Assembly (NCBI GenBank): GCA_016223205.1
Contig: JACRPM010000007.1
Span: 62,001 to 126,000 of the forward strand
Origin: Candidatus Saganbacteria bacterium
GTDB taxonomy: Bacteria; Margulisbacteria; WOR-1; XYC2-FULL-46-14; WPAF01
DNA: 64,000 nt
Reading direction: 5' to 3'
This document shows, in pieces, positions 16,301 through 25,139 of the stretch. The first letter of the stretch is position 1, and each line of letters begins with the position of its first letter. The notes under the pieces were generated by a model. The model saw only the letters and a program-made list of their open reading frames with translations, was not told where the DNA came from and did no database searches. A program made the translations under genes and the position numbers.

Positions 16301-16325
16301 AATTTTAGTTAAGTGGAGCCGATAA
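16298..16325 (+). promoter_or_regulatory. Sigma-28-like promoter 3 (for the gene at 16342)
   Basis: TGAAATTT (16298-16305), 12 nt, GCCGATAA (16318-16325). The -10 is identical to the classical FliA -10 octamer. The TGA of the -35 is also the stop codon of the preceding gene. Confidence 0.85.
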
Positions 16326-16341
16326 CCAAACGGGAGTTTAT

Positions 16342-16818
16342 ATGCTTGAAAATTTTCATCCGATAAGATTTTTTACAAGGACAATTCGGTATAATGCATC
16401 TTATCGTGTTTTTCGTGGAATTAAGGAACCGCGCCTTGATTTGGAGAGGAAAGGGATTACCTATACCTGCTCGGTCGGATATGTCCTGCGCCGCCTGCCG
16501 ACAGACGACTTCAATGCTCTTAATAAATTTTTAAAGTTAATTGCTACAACGGTAGGGTGTTTTAGAGTAATAGATATTCCCGATGTTGCCGATATTATGG
16601 GCATACCCAAAGAAGATATACCCGGGATAAAATGGGCTGAATTTATGGTTTCTGACTCACAGCACCCCTTAAGCAAGGGGGATATTTTAGGCCATTTCCT
16701 GCAACACTGCTATGATCCTGAAACGCGAACTTTGGCCCTCTCCAAGACCAACGCGTTTAAAGAACATATGAAAACCCATCTGCTGCCCAGTTCACAAGTG
16801 CCCCTTAGAATGAACTGA
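16342..16818 (+). CDS. Unknown 158-aa protein
   Basis: Starts at ATG 16342 with GGGAG about 7 nt upstream. No signal peptide, no membrane helix, four scattered cysteines, mixed alpha/beta composition (TYTCSVGYVLRRLPTDDFNAL, then FLKLIATTVGCFRVIDIPDV). I recognise no domain. It lies between two sigma-28-like promoters: one drives it, and the other begins at its stop codon (TGA = first bases of the next -35). Presumed cytoplasmic and co-regulated with its neighbours. Confidence 0.7.
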   Translation: MLENFHPIRFFTRTIRYNASYRVFRGIKEPRLDLERKGITYTCSVGYVLRRLPTDDFNALNKFLKLIATTVGCFRVIDIPDVADIMGIPKEDIPGIKWAEFMVSDSQHPLSKGDILGHFLQHCYDPETRTLALSKTNAFKEHMKTHLLPSSQVPLRMN

Positions 16819-16843
16819 AATTTTCCACAAACCGCCCCGATAA
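16816..16843 (+). promoter_or_regulatory. Sigma-28-like promoter 4 (for the gene at 16856)
   Basis: TGAAATTT (16816-16823), 12 nt, CCCGATAA (16836-16843). ATG 16856 is 12 nt past the -10 without a Shine-Dalgarno, which suggests a leaderless transcript. Confidence 0.83.
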
Positions 16844-16855
16844 TATTCTGATATT

Positions 16856-18196
16856 ATGGAAGCTAAGCCAGTAACAAGTTTGGGGTCATCCGCCGTAGGG
16901 GTTTTTCGCAAACCCTCGACTATCAGAGCGGATTTAAGGGCCATGAATTTTGTTCTCGCAAAAGCAAATGTATTTGATACTGGCAGAACGAAGTATCTAG
17001 CTATTCTCGAGCGGATATCCCCGCAAAAATATACTGCAATAATGGAAAAGCTTCAAAAAATTGGCGAAACCCATCCACGTTTTGTACAATTACATCTTCC
17101 TGCGAAGGAAATATTGGAAAGAACTCCTTTTGAGGATGTCCCGCCGGAAGAGCTGGACGTGGTAAAGGACCAAGTTCTGGATTGGAGAGGAATCGAAAAT
17201 ATTGTTAATGAGGCCAAAAGACGAATTCAGAAAAGAACCATTTATGCAAACGATGGGATGGAAATCACTCCGGATCCGGTAATGCTTGGCGAGCTGGAAG
17301 CACTTAACCGTCGCCAGATTGGGATCGCCGCGGTTGAACCGCCGTCGGCAGCGGCAGAGGTTATCGAGGAGCTTAGCCGGGAAGCGCAGACCCCACCCGA
17401 TATCGAACAGCAATTTTATGACCTGGTTCAGCGCAAAAGCCCCCTGCTTAGGTTCGGCCGCACTATTACCGTCGGCATTATCAGGAATCCGTCTTCCGGA
17501 CTTACCCGTGATGAGCAGGATCTGGTCATTGACGCGCTCAATTTTACCTGCAGGGATCGCCAGGACATGTACACGCACTTGATCCCGGTGAAGGCGGTGG
17601 TGGTGCCGTTTTATAAGGGCAAACCCATGGCTTTTGGGGCCGGCAATGAGATCTCTTTTCAGAACAACGGTACGGCGGAACGCTTAATATATCTGGTGGC
17701 CACCCAGGTTCGGAGCGGGTTCTACGGCCAAGGTTTGCAAACTGTAGTGAACGGCATCTATTGCCTGCAAAGGGAAGGCGCCCCCCTGGCCATGATGCGC
17801 AGCCGGAGCGTCGGCACGATCATCGGGTTCCGGCAGCATTTTTCAAAAGTCAGCTTTCGTCTGGATACGCCTGCCAAAGCGCGCCGGGCTGGGGAATTCT
17901 CGCGCTTCATGGGCTGCGAATGCGATGAGAACGGGATTGTTAGGAACGCCTATGAGACGCCGCCCCACGATCCCGAACGCGATCAGCAAATCCTCGAAGC
18001 CCTGAAAAGAAATCATCCTAAAAGGTATAACTGGGTGATGACCGCGCTCGAGGGCCTGGGACCGCTCGATGCCCGTATTTTCCAGGGCAGATTGACCCAT
18101 CGAAAAAAGCTGCGATTTAAATTCGATATTGATGTGCTCTTTCGTCTCAGGAACCGGGGATTAGAGAGGAGGGAGAGGGTGCAATCCCCTGGTTAA
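16856..18196 (+). CDS. Unknown 446-aa protein with GNAT-like C-terminal half
   Basis: The N-terminal ~200 residues are helical and unrecognised. From about 215 the pattern resembles an N-acetyltransferase (GNAT) fold: AVVVPFYKGKPMAFGAGNEI (strand pair), LIYLVATQVRSGFYGQGLQT (the RxGxGxG-like acetyl-CoA loop, here RSGFYGQGL) and a late strand with AMMRSRSVGTIIGF. This is a fold-level guess; the canonical Q/RxxGxG/A is only approximately kept and the substrate is unknown. The protein ends in an arginine-rich tail. Its last 50 nt overlap the end of the convergent radical SAM gene. Confidence 0.65.
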   Translation: MEAKPVTSLGSSAVGVFRKPSTIRADLRAMNFVLAKANVFDTGRTKYLAILERISPQKYTAIMEKLQKIGETHPRFVQLHLPAKEILERTPFEDVPPEELDVVKDQVLDWRGIENIVNEAKRRIQKRTIYANDGMEITPDPVMLGELEALNRRQIGIAAVEPPSAAAEVIEELSREAQTPPDIEQQFYDLVQRKSPLLRFGRTITVGIIRNPSSGLTRDEQDLVIDALNFTCRDRQDMYTHLIPVKAVVVPFYKGKPMAFGAGNEISFQNNGTAERLIYLVATQVRSGFYGQGLQTVVNGIYCLQREGAPLAMMRSRSVGTIIGFRQHFSKVSFRLDTPAKARRAGEFSRFMGCECDENGIVRNAYETPPHDPERDQQILEALKRNHPKRYNWVMTALEGLGPLDARIFQGRLTHRKKLRFKFDIDVLFRLRNRGLERRERVQSPG

Positions 18197-19925
18197 AGCG
18201 GGCTATCAATTCATTGGTTATCACTGGATCCCCGGTTAGACTGCAATAAAACATTCTTTCAAAAAATTCCCGCGGGGGCATTTGTAGAACCTGGGATATT
18301 AAATAGTGGCTGTGAGAGAATCCCAAAAGTATTCCCAATTCTCCGATTTTTCTTTGCAGATCATTTGTCTCTCCGACATATTTTCCGAATGATTTACCGT
18401 CGATCTTGTAAGGCAGCGGCGGCCAAAGCCGCATAGGCAAAGACAGGATCAACGGATATCTCAATAAATATCTTAACACTTCAGGGCTTTGCATGGTAGG
18501 TTTGGGTTTTCTGTTTAAAAACCTCAAAACTCGATCCAATCTATCAGGATAAGTTATTTCCACACCAATCTCCGCCGCGTGCTCCGAACAATAAGTTCCC
18601 GGAAATAATCCCAGGGCCTGAACCGGAGCGGAGAGTGGGCGGACGTCTTCCAAAAATTGGACAATTAGTTCCGCCTCATTGGCGGGCATGCCTGGATAGG
18701 GATAAATAAAACTGCCGATAGCCGCTATGCCGGCTTGCTTGGCGGCCAGCATGGCCGCCTTGATATCTCCAAGGCCTTCCTTTTTGGCCATTTTTTTTAA
18801 GGTGCCATCGTCGGCGGCTTCTACTCCAAAGAAAATAGCCAATCCGCCCGCCCGTTTTATTCTCTTCATTAAATGACCCAGGTCGGTTTCCGAGGGCCTT
18901 TCATCGCGACCTCTCATGAACAAGACCCAGTTAAATTTCCTCTCTAATCCCCGAGCGGCCAGCGCTTCAGCAATCTCCCCGGCTTGGCGAGGGGAGGTGC
19001 TGCTGCCCACCAGCTCAAAGTGAGTAAGTCCAAACTTATTATTTAGAATGACCATTTCGTCCACGATGTCACCGGCCGGTTTTGAATATCTTTCCCGGCC
19101 GCTTAATAGCGGCTGAGCACAAAAATTACAAAGGAAATGACAACCCCGGGAAGTTTCAATAAAGGCATACCTCATTAATCCTTCGAAATCGGCTTCCTCA
19201 TAAGGTGCGCGAGAGAGGTCGACCCATTCTTTAAGCGGCAATCTTTTCCTGGCGGTGGCCATTATTCTGCCATCTTGGGCCTTAAAAACGACATTAGGAA
19301 CCCTGCTTAGATCATCCAGCTTTCCGGCTTTTAACGAATCGAGGATCTCGGCGATCCCCACCAGGGCCAGCTCACCCTCTCCCAATACCAAAGCGGTAGG
19401 GGCATTGGTTTCCTGGTAGATGGTCCGGGAGAAAAAAGTGGTTTGCGGCCCGCCGAAGATCAAGGGAAGATCAGAAAATTCCCTTCTTAAGCTATTCGCA
19501 ATGGCAATGGCACCCTCTGTGCTGCCTCCCAAAAACAAGGAGAATCCCACCGCATCGAATTTTTCTTCTTTTACACGTCGCGCGATTTCCTTTCCTACTT
19601 CCCCAAAAGTCCTTTTTTCCGTATCTGCCAACTTTCGGGAGATCTTCCGGAGCTGGCTTAGATCCCACAGGAAACGGAGCAGGTGGTGGGGACGGCGACC
19701 TTCTACCACTACCGGCTTAATGCTCCGCTCGTAGATTGCGGCGGCTTCCCCAACCAGAGGAGCGGGGAACATCCGGGGCATCAGCGCGGTTGAGTAATTG
19801 GCGACCACCCCTTCGTGGCCGGCACTCCTTAAGGCCTTCCTCAGCATCAGCAGGCTGGGGCGGGGTACTTTACCCGAAAGGTCGGTGTGCCCAAGTCCGC
19901 CAACTAGCAATATTCTGCTTTTCAT
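18147..19925 (-). CDS. B12-binding-domain radical SAM protein
   Basis: 592 aa. The N-terminal part (about 1-190) resembles a cobalamin-binding Rossmann domain (FDAVGFSLFLGGSTEGAIAI, then LPLIFGGPQTTFF). The radical SAM core begins at the iron-sulfur motif SRGCHFLCNFCAQP (CxxxCxxC, about residue 270) and has EGEL-type and GVEAADDGTLKKM segments. The C-terminal ~150 residues are unknown. Such proteins methylate or rearrange unactivated carbons; the substrate cannot be read from sequence. It is transcribed alone from a sigma-28-like promoter on the minus strand, with only 9 nt between the -10 and ATG. Confidence 0.85.
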   Translation of the reverse strand: MKSRILLVGGLGHTDLSGKVPRPSLLMLRKALRSAGHEGVVANYSTALMPRMFPAPLVGEAAAIYERSIKPVVVEGRRPHHLLRFLWDLSQLRKISRKLADTEKRTFGEVGKEIARRVKEEKFDAVGFSLFLGGSTEGAIAIANSLRREFSDLPLIFGGPQTTFFSRTIYQETNAPTALVLGEGELALVGIAEILDSLKAGKLDDLSRVPNVVFKAQDGRIMATARKRLPLKEWVDLSRAPYEEADFEGLMRYAFIETSRGCHFLCNFCAQPLLSGRERYSKPAGDIVDEMVILNNKFGLTHFELVGSSTSPRQAGEIAEALAARGLERKFNWVLFMRGRDERPSETDLGHLMKRIKRAGGLAIFFGVEAADDGTLKKMAKKEGLGDIKAAMLAAKQAGIAAIGSFIYPYPGMPANEAELIVQFLEDVRPLSAPVQALGLFPGTYCSEHAAEIGVEITYPDRLDRVLRFLNRKPKPTMQSPEVLRYLLRYPLILSLPMRLWPPLPYKIDGKSFGKYVGETNDLQRKIGELGILLGFSHSHYLISQVLQMPPREFFERMFYCSLTGDPVITNELIARFNQGIAPSPSSLIPGS

Positions 19926-19934
19926 GGCATAATA

Positions 19935-19962
19935 TTATCGGGGTCTTCCAATGGGAATTTCA
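19935..19962 (-). promoter_or_regulatory. Sigma-28-like promoter 5 (for the radical SAM gene)
   Basis: Read on the minus strand: TGAAATTC (19955-19962), 12 nt, CCCGATAA (19935-19942). It shows the same layout on the opposite strand, again directly before a gene start (ATG 19925). Confidence 0.82.
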
Positions 19963-19981
19963 TTATAATTAATTAATCTAC

Positions 19982-22513
19982 ATGAAAAACTATTCCTGGG
20001 GCTTAATCATTCCGTTCCTGATAATGGAAATCCTAACAATTACTGCCGCGATAATTGTGCGGGATATTAATGTGTTGGTGTTTTTCTCCTTATTGCTGGT
20101 CCAATCAAGCTTGGGCCTATATATATTTCTACAGAACCTAAAGAGTGAAATTAACCTTTCTTTTGCGGCCTTTTGCGGGGCGCTTTCGCTTTGGACCTTT
20201 TCGGTGTTTATGCTGCAGCACGCCCAAAATTTAACGGAGGTCATTTTCTGGGGAAGGTTTATTTATATTGGTCCGATCTTGATTGTTTATTTCTTTTTAT
20301 ATTTTACCTTCGTTTTCCCTAAGAGATCGGCTTCCCGATTCGAGCCCCCTAAACTCATCTTGTTTTTACCGGCTTTAATTTTTTTAATGATAGTCCCCGG
20401 TCCCCTGATCTTAAAGGGGGCGGAATTAACTGCTGCCGGGCCTCGTCCCCTCTTTGGGTACGCTTATCCGTTTTTTATGATTTATTTTTTATTATATTTT
20501 ATATATGGAATATTAAACTTGATCAGGAAGTACGGGGTCGCCAGCGGGATCGAAAAAAATCAGATCCGCTATGTTTTCTTGGGTTTGTTCTTGACTTTTC
20601 TTTTCAGCATAATCACCAATTTAATCCTGCCTGCCTTGGGGGAGGCCAGGTTTTTTAATTTGGGCCCGCTTTTTACGATATTCGTAATCGGCTTTACGAC
20701 TTATGCGGTCGTTAAGCATCGCCTGATGAGCATTGAACTGATCATTCAGCGCAGCACGGTTTATATTGCGGCCACCTTGGTAATTATGGCCCTGTATACA
20801 GGAGTAGTGATTGTATCAGAAATCTATATAAGGAAAATCCTGGGCTATACCTCTTTGGCTATCGCCGCCTTGGCGGCGTTGTTCATCGCAGTCCTCTATC
20901 AGCCTCTGGTTCGAATTTTCCAGAACCTGACCGATCGTATTTTCTTTAAGGGCCGCTATGATTACCAAAAAACATTAAAGAAAGTAAGCCAAGCCATTGC
21001 TACCAAGATAAAGATGGAAGAGTTGACCCGCCTGATCGTTGCCACCTTGGTTGAGACCATGGGGATCTCGGAGATCTCATTTTTGATCAACGACCGGGAG
21101 CGGGAACGTTTCCGGTCGGTGCCGGTAGAGCTCACCCACGCCGGTGCCAGCCGCTACAAACGCATCGAGCTGGATGCGGCCGCTTCCATCATTAAGTGGC
21201 TAAAAAAGAACCGGGATATCATGGTCTTTGACGAGATCAAAAGCCAGCCTGAAGTGGCAGAGGAGATGGAACGGCTGGGAGTTGCCATTCTGGTGCCCAT
21301 CATCTCCCAGGAAGAGCTGATCGGGGCGCTGTCTTTGGGCAATAAGCTGTCGGGCGATATTTTCACCTCCGAGGACATCGGCCTGCTTCTGACCCTGGCC
21401 AACCAGACCGCAGTGGCACTAGACAACGCCCGCCTCTTTGAAGAAGTGGTCAGTATGAAGGAATACAATGAGGAAATACTAAATTCCATGGTCTCCGGAG
21501 TGTTAACCTGCGACAACCGCGGTAAGATCATAACCTTCAATCCCATGGCGGAAAAGATCACCGGATATAAAACTGCCGAGGTCCTGGGCCGCACCTTTGG
21601 CGAGGCCTTCCCCCAGAAAAGCGCGCTATCCGGAGCTCTCGAGAGCACGCTCAAGGGCAGGAACCTGCGCCATCTCGAGGCCAGCATCGTTTCAAAAGAG
21701 CGGGGCCTGGTGCCGGTCTCGCTTTCCACCTGCACCCTGCATGACCTGCGCGGTAAAAAATCCGGCGCCCTGTTATTGATAAGCGATCTGACCGAGGTCA
21801 AGGAATTGGAGAACAAGGTGAGAAGGGCGGACAAACTGGGGGCCCTGGGGACCATGGCGGCCGGCATGGCGCATGAGATCAAAAATCCACTCTCCAGCAT
21901 GAAGGTGCTCTCCCAGCTTCTGCCCATTAAATATCAAGACGAAGAATTCCGCGGCAAGTTCATAGAGATCATGCCGCGCGAGATCAGCCGCATCGACCGG
22001 ATCGTGGAATCCCTTTTGGGCTTTGCCCGCGCCACCTCCCCCAAATTTACCAAGCTCAATATCCAGACGGTGCTCATGGAAGATCTCAAATACTACGACA
22101 GTCAGGCCAATAAATCGGGAGTGGAAATTGTCCGGGAATTCCAAGATGTGCCGGAAATCGAAGGGGATCCCGACCAGCTGCCCCAGGTCTTCTCCAACCT
22201 TATTTTGAACGCCATCCAGGCCATGCCGGAAGGCGGAAAGTTGAAAGTCGTCGTCCGGGAAGGGAAAAAGATCGAGAGTATACTGCAAAATATCGTAGTG
22301 GAAGTTTCCGATACCGGCCACGGCATCACCCCGGCCAACCTGGCGCGGCTCTTTGATCCTTTCTTTACCACTAAGTATGCCGGGACCGGCCTGGGGCTGA
22401 CCATTGCCCACAGCATAGTGGACGGCCACCGGGGCACCATTGATGTTAAAAGCGAAATAGGCCGGGGGACCAACTTTATAGTGACTTTACCTCTAAGCCA
22501 GGAACTTGTATAA
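19982..22513 (+). CDS. Membrane sensor histidine kinase (7TM-GAF-PAS-HisKA-HATPase)
   Basis: 843 aa. Residues 1-330 contain about eight hydrophobic helices of the N-terminal 7TM histidine-kinase type. Next come a GAF domain (about 340-490), a PAS domain (about 500-610, NSMVSGVLTCDNRGKIITFN), HisKA with His about 630 in AAGMAHEIKNPLSSM, and a complete ATPase: N box FSNLILNAIQAMPEGG, G1 VSDTGHGITP, F box LFDPFFTTK, G2 GTGLGLTIAHSI. The NtrB-like catalytic end suits the NtrC-like regulator 7 nt downstream. A TATAAT at 19964-19969 could be its -10. The sensed signal is unknown. Confidence 0.9.
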   Translation: MKNYSWGLIIPFLIMEILTITAAIIVRDINVLVFFSLLLVQSSLGLYIFLQNLKSEINLSFAAFCGALSLWTFSVFMLQHAQNLTEVIFWGRFIYIGPILIVYFFLYFTFVFPKRSASRFEPPKLILFLPALIFLMIVPGPLILKGAELTAAGPRPLFGYAYPFFMIYFLLYFIYGILNLIRKYGVASGIEKNQIRYVFLGLFLTFLFSIITNLILPALGEARFFNLGPLFTIFVIGFTTYAVVKHRLMSIELIIQRSTVYIAATLVIMALYTGVVIVSEIYIRKILGYTSLAIAALAALFIAVLYQPLVRIFQNLTDRIFFKGRYDYQKTLKKVSQAIATKIKMEELTRLIVATLVETMGISEISFLINDRERERFRSVPVELTHAGASRYKRIELDAAASIIKWLKKNRDIMVFDEIKSQPEVAEEMERLGVAILVPIISQEELIGALSLGNKLSGDIFTSEDIGLLLTLANQTAVALDNARLFEEVVSMKEYNEEILNSMVSGVLTCDNRGKIITFNPMAEKITGYKTAEVLGRTFGEAFPQKSALSGALESTLKGRNLRHLEASIVSKERGLVPVSLSTCTLHDLRGKKSGALLLISDLTEVKELENKVRRADKLGALGTMAAGMAHEIKNPLSSMKVLSQLLPIKYQDEEFRGKFIEIMPREISRIDRIVESLLGFARATSPKFTKLNIQTVLMEDLKYYDSQANKSGVEIVREFQDVPEIEGDPDQLPQVFSNLILNAIQAMPEGGKLKVVVREGKKIESILQNIVVEVSDTGHGITPANLARLFDPFFTTKYAGTGLGLTIAHSIVDGHRGTIDVKSEIGRGTNFIVTLPLSQELV

Positions 22514-22520
22514 TTGCCCC

Positions 22521-23774
22521 GTGATCTTACTCCTCGAAGATGATCTAAAGACCGCGGCGCAGATCAAGGAAGCCCTGGGCGAAGAATTGGTCGTCTGCGA
22601 TAAAGTGCAGGATTTTCTTCACCGGATAAACGAAAAGCCCCAACTGGCGATCATCGATTTCGATCTCCGCGAGACCGACGGCCTAATGGTCTATCGCAAA
22701 TTGCGGGAGCAAGCTCCTTATCTTAAGACCATTATGCTTTCGGGAAGCAATAATATCCCACTGGCAGTATCGGCCACGCGGATGGGAGTGGCCGATTTTT
22801 TACGGAAGCCTTTGGAGTTGGCCGCCTTCAAAGCGGCGGTCCAAACCCAGCTAAAAGCGATCGTCGCTCCGGGGCCCACACTTTCCGCGGAAGTAGGAGG
22901 AGAATGGCTGAACGGCACCAGCGAAAAGCTCCAGCATTTCCTGGCCGATTTTCAGTCAGCTCTGACGTCTAATCAAGACCTTGGTTTGGCGGCCGAGCGC
23001 GGGATCAATCTCGGCCTGCTCGCGCGGACCCTGCACAAACACGGGCCCAGCGGGAAAAGAAAATTCGTAGAGTTCAACCTGGCTGCTTTCAGCCGCGATA
23101 CGCTCGAGAGCCACTTTTGGGCTACGCTCCAGGAACTTTTACTTTCCCGGGAAGAAGCCAGCCTGCCCGAACAGCAGGAATTGGCCGGGACCTTGTATTT
23201 CGAGGGCTGGGAAGCCATCCCCGACCATTTTAAGAACAGTTTATTGGAATTCCTGAAAAAACGTCCCGCCATGGCGGGACTCATGAAAGACGTAAGGGTG
23301 ATCGTAGCCGCCGGCCAAGAGATCGCGGGATTTGGCAGGTTGGTGGTGCCCCCCTTGAGGGAAAGAAAGGAAGACCTTCCCCTGATCGTAGCGGCCGAGG
23401 TGCGGCGCCTCGCCCGGGATCCGGTCTACCTTTCTCCCCGGGTGATGGAGTTTTTCGCCTATTATGATTTCCCGGGAAATTACGAGGAACTCCGGGTAAT
23501 ACTGGAATGTGCCCTGCGCAATCATCCGCGGGACTTAAAATTGTCCTCCTTCCTGCTTAATGCGGGACAATTGGTGCAGGCGCAGTTTAAGCAGGCAATG
23601 GCCGGTCAATCCTATGAGCTAAAATCGGTCCGCGAAAGATTCGAGTCCGAACTATTGACCTATGTTGTTCAAAGCGCCGGAGGAGATACCTCCCAGGCCG
23701 CCCGTTTTCTGGACCTGCCGCGCACCGCACTGCTCGAAAGATTGAAGACCCTAGGCATTAAGACGGAGGATTAG
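22521..23774 (+). CDS. Degenerate NtrC-family response regulator
   Basis: About 417 aa from GTG 22521; a TTG at 22506 lies inside the kinase gene. The receiver (1-115) keeps LLEDD, the acceptor Asp in LAIIDFDLRETDG and the Lys in DFLRKPLEL. The middle resembles a sigma-54 AAA+ domain (LPLIVAAEVRRLARDPVYLSP, FPGNYEELRVILECAL) and the end a Fis-type helix-turn-helix (GGDTSQAARFLDLPRTALLERLKTLGI). However, there is no Walker A GxxGxGK, no GAFTGA loop, and Walker B reads GTLYFEG. It should not hydrolyse ATP or activate sigma-54, so it probably acts as an ordinary DNA-binding regulator. Cotranscribed with the kinase. Confidence 0.85.
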   Translation: MILLLEDDLKTAAQIKEALGEELVVCDKVQDFLHRINEKPQLAIIDFDLRETDGLMVYRKLREQAPYLKTIMLSGSNNIPLAVSATRMGVADFLRKPLELAAFKAAVQTQLKAIVAPGPTLSAEVGGEWLNGTSEKLQHFLADFQSALTSNQDLGLAAERGINLGLLARTLHKHGPSGKRKFVEFNLAAFSRDTLESHFWATLQELLLSREEASLPEQQELAGTLYFEGWEAIPDHFKNSLLEFLKKRPAMAGLMKDVRVIVAAGQEIAGFGRLVVPPLRERKEDLPLIVAAEVRRLARDPVYLSPRVMEFFAYYDFPGNYEELRVILECALRNHPRDLKLSSFLLNAGQLVQAQFKQAMAGQSYELKSVRERFESELLTYVVQSAGGDTSQAARFLDLPRTALLERLKTLGIKTED

Positions 23775-25118
23775 GTCTTGGGCCAGCTTTTGGGCTTCAT
23801 CCAGGGTGGGAGCTTCGGCGATAATCCTTACGATGGGTTCGGTATTGCTGGCCCGCAGATGTACCCAGGACTTTTTGAAGTAAACTTTTACCCCCTCGGT
23901 CAGGTCCAGGGTCTCTTTTTTATAAAGCTCTTTGGCCCGCTCGATGAGGTCTTCGGCGGCCGCCTGACTTAAGCACTCCAGCTTTTTCTTGACGATATGA
24001 TAAACGGGAAGCTCGGCCAAAAGTTCGGAAATGGATCTGCCGGTCTTGGCCATCAACATTAGGATCAAAGCGATGCCGGCCAAAGAATCGCGGTTCATCC
24101 CAACTTTGGGGTAGATCACTCCGCCGTTGCCTTCCCCGCCGATCACCGCGCGCACGCTTTTCATCTCTTCAGCCACATGCACTTCGCCGATCTTGGTCCG
24201 GATGACCACGCCATTCAGGGATTTGGTCACGTCCTCAATGGCGCGGGTGGTGGAAAGATTGGTGACCACAACTTTTTTGCCGGCGATCATCGAAGAGAGC
24301 ACGCTCTTAACGCACAGCGCCAGGGTATATTCTTCCGAAACCGCGACTCCTTTTTCGGAGATTATGGCCAGGCGGTCGGCATCGGGATCTTGGGCAAAGC
24401 CGATGTCCGCGCCCTCCCGTTTTACCAGCGCGGCCAGATCCGCCAAATTATCCGGCGTAGGTTCCGCGCCATGAGGGAAAGGGGCGTTCAGGGAAGTGTT
24501 GATGGGAATGACCTTGCAGCCCAATTTTTTTAAGAGTTGAGGGGTAATGAGGGACCCCGCGCCGTTCACCGAATCGAGTGCCACGCGGAATTTTTGTGAC
24601 CGGATCAGGGCGGGGGAGACGACCTTGAGGACCTTTTTGATGTGCAGGTCGGACGCTTTGGAATAGGTCTTAACCAAGCCGCCGGACCGGGCTTCGAACG
24701 CATGGGATTCGTAAAGCGCGATCAGTTTTTCCGCTTGCTTCTGATTGAGAAAGATCCCGTCTTCCCTGATGAATTTAAGCCCGTTCCATTCCGGAGGATT
24801 GTGGGAAGCGGTGATTATCATTCCGCCGGAGGCACAAAGCTCCCGGACCGTGATCCCTACGGTGGGGGTGGGGACGATCCCCAGATCGATGACCCGGCAA
24901 CCACACGACAGCAAACCCTGCATAACGATGCCTTTGATGAATTCGGAAGAAGACCGGGTATCGGTGCCGATCGCCACGCAGCCGCCTTTAAGATAAGTGC
25001 CGAAGGCCTTGGCGAAATTGAGGCAAACCTCGGGAGTTAGGGAATCTCCCGCCGTGCCTACCGGCAGGCAGGCGATACCGCGCACTCCGGAAATGCTGAT
25101 CTTCAACATGCGAGTCAT
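23751..25118 (-). CDS. glmM: Phosphoglucosamine mutase / phosphomannomutase family enzyme
   Basis: 455 aa alpha-D-phosphohexomutase. The phosphoserine loop is ITASHNPPEWNG (Ser about 105), the metal loop DPDADRL, the sugar loop GEGNGGVIY and the phosphate-binding tail RASNTEPIVRIIAEA. The opening KISISGVRGIA is the normal GlmM/PMM start. The GlmM, PMM and PGM types differ by a few residues that I cannot settle by eye. GlmM is favoured because a GlmU-like gene occurs nearby. The 3' end overlaps the response regulator by 24 nt in convergent orientation. There is no visible Shine-Dalgarno, so the start may be leaderless. Confidence 0.85.
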   Translation of the reverse strand: MTRMLKISISGVRGIACLPVGTAGDSLTPEVCLNFAKAFGTYLKGGCVAIGTDTRSSSEFIKGIVMQGLLSCGCRVIDLGIVPTPTVGITVRELCASGGMIITASHNPPEWNGLKFIREDGIFLNQKQAEKLIALYESHAFEARSGGLVKTYSKASDLHIKKVLKVVSPALIRSQKFRVALDSVNGAGSLITPQLLKKLGCKVIPINTSLNAPFPHGAEPTPDNLADLAALVKREGADIGFAQDPDADRLAIISEKGVAVSEEYTLALCVKSVLSSMIAGKKVVVTNLSTTRAIEDVTKSLNGVVIRTKIGEVHVAEEMKSVRAVIGGEGNGGVIYPKVGMNRDSLAGIALILMLMAKTGRSISELLAELPVYHIVKKKLECLSQAAAEDLIERAKELYKKETLDLTEGVKVYFKKSWVHLRASNTEPIVRIIAEAPTLDEAQKLAQDLILRLNA

Positions 25119-25139
25119 TGTATGTTATAATATTTCGCT

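Noticed and set aside
21154-21927. 257-codon minus-strand ORF in the sensor kinase gene
   Set aside because: Ser/Arg-rich shadow of a well-supported histidine kinase.
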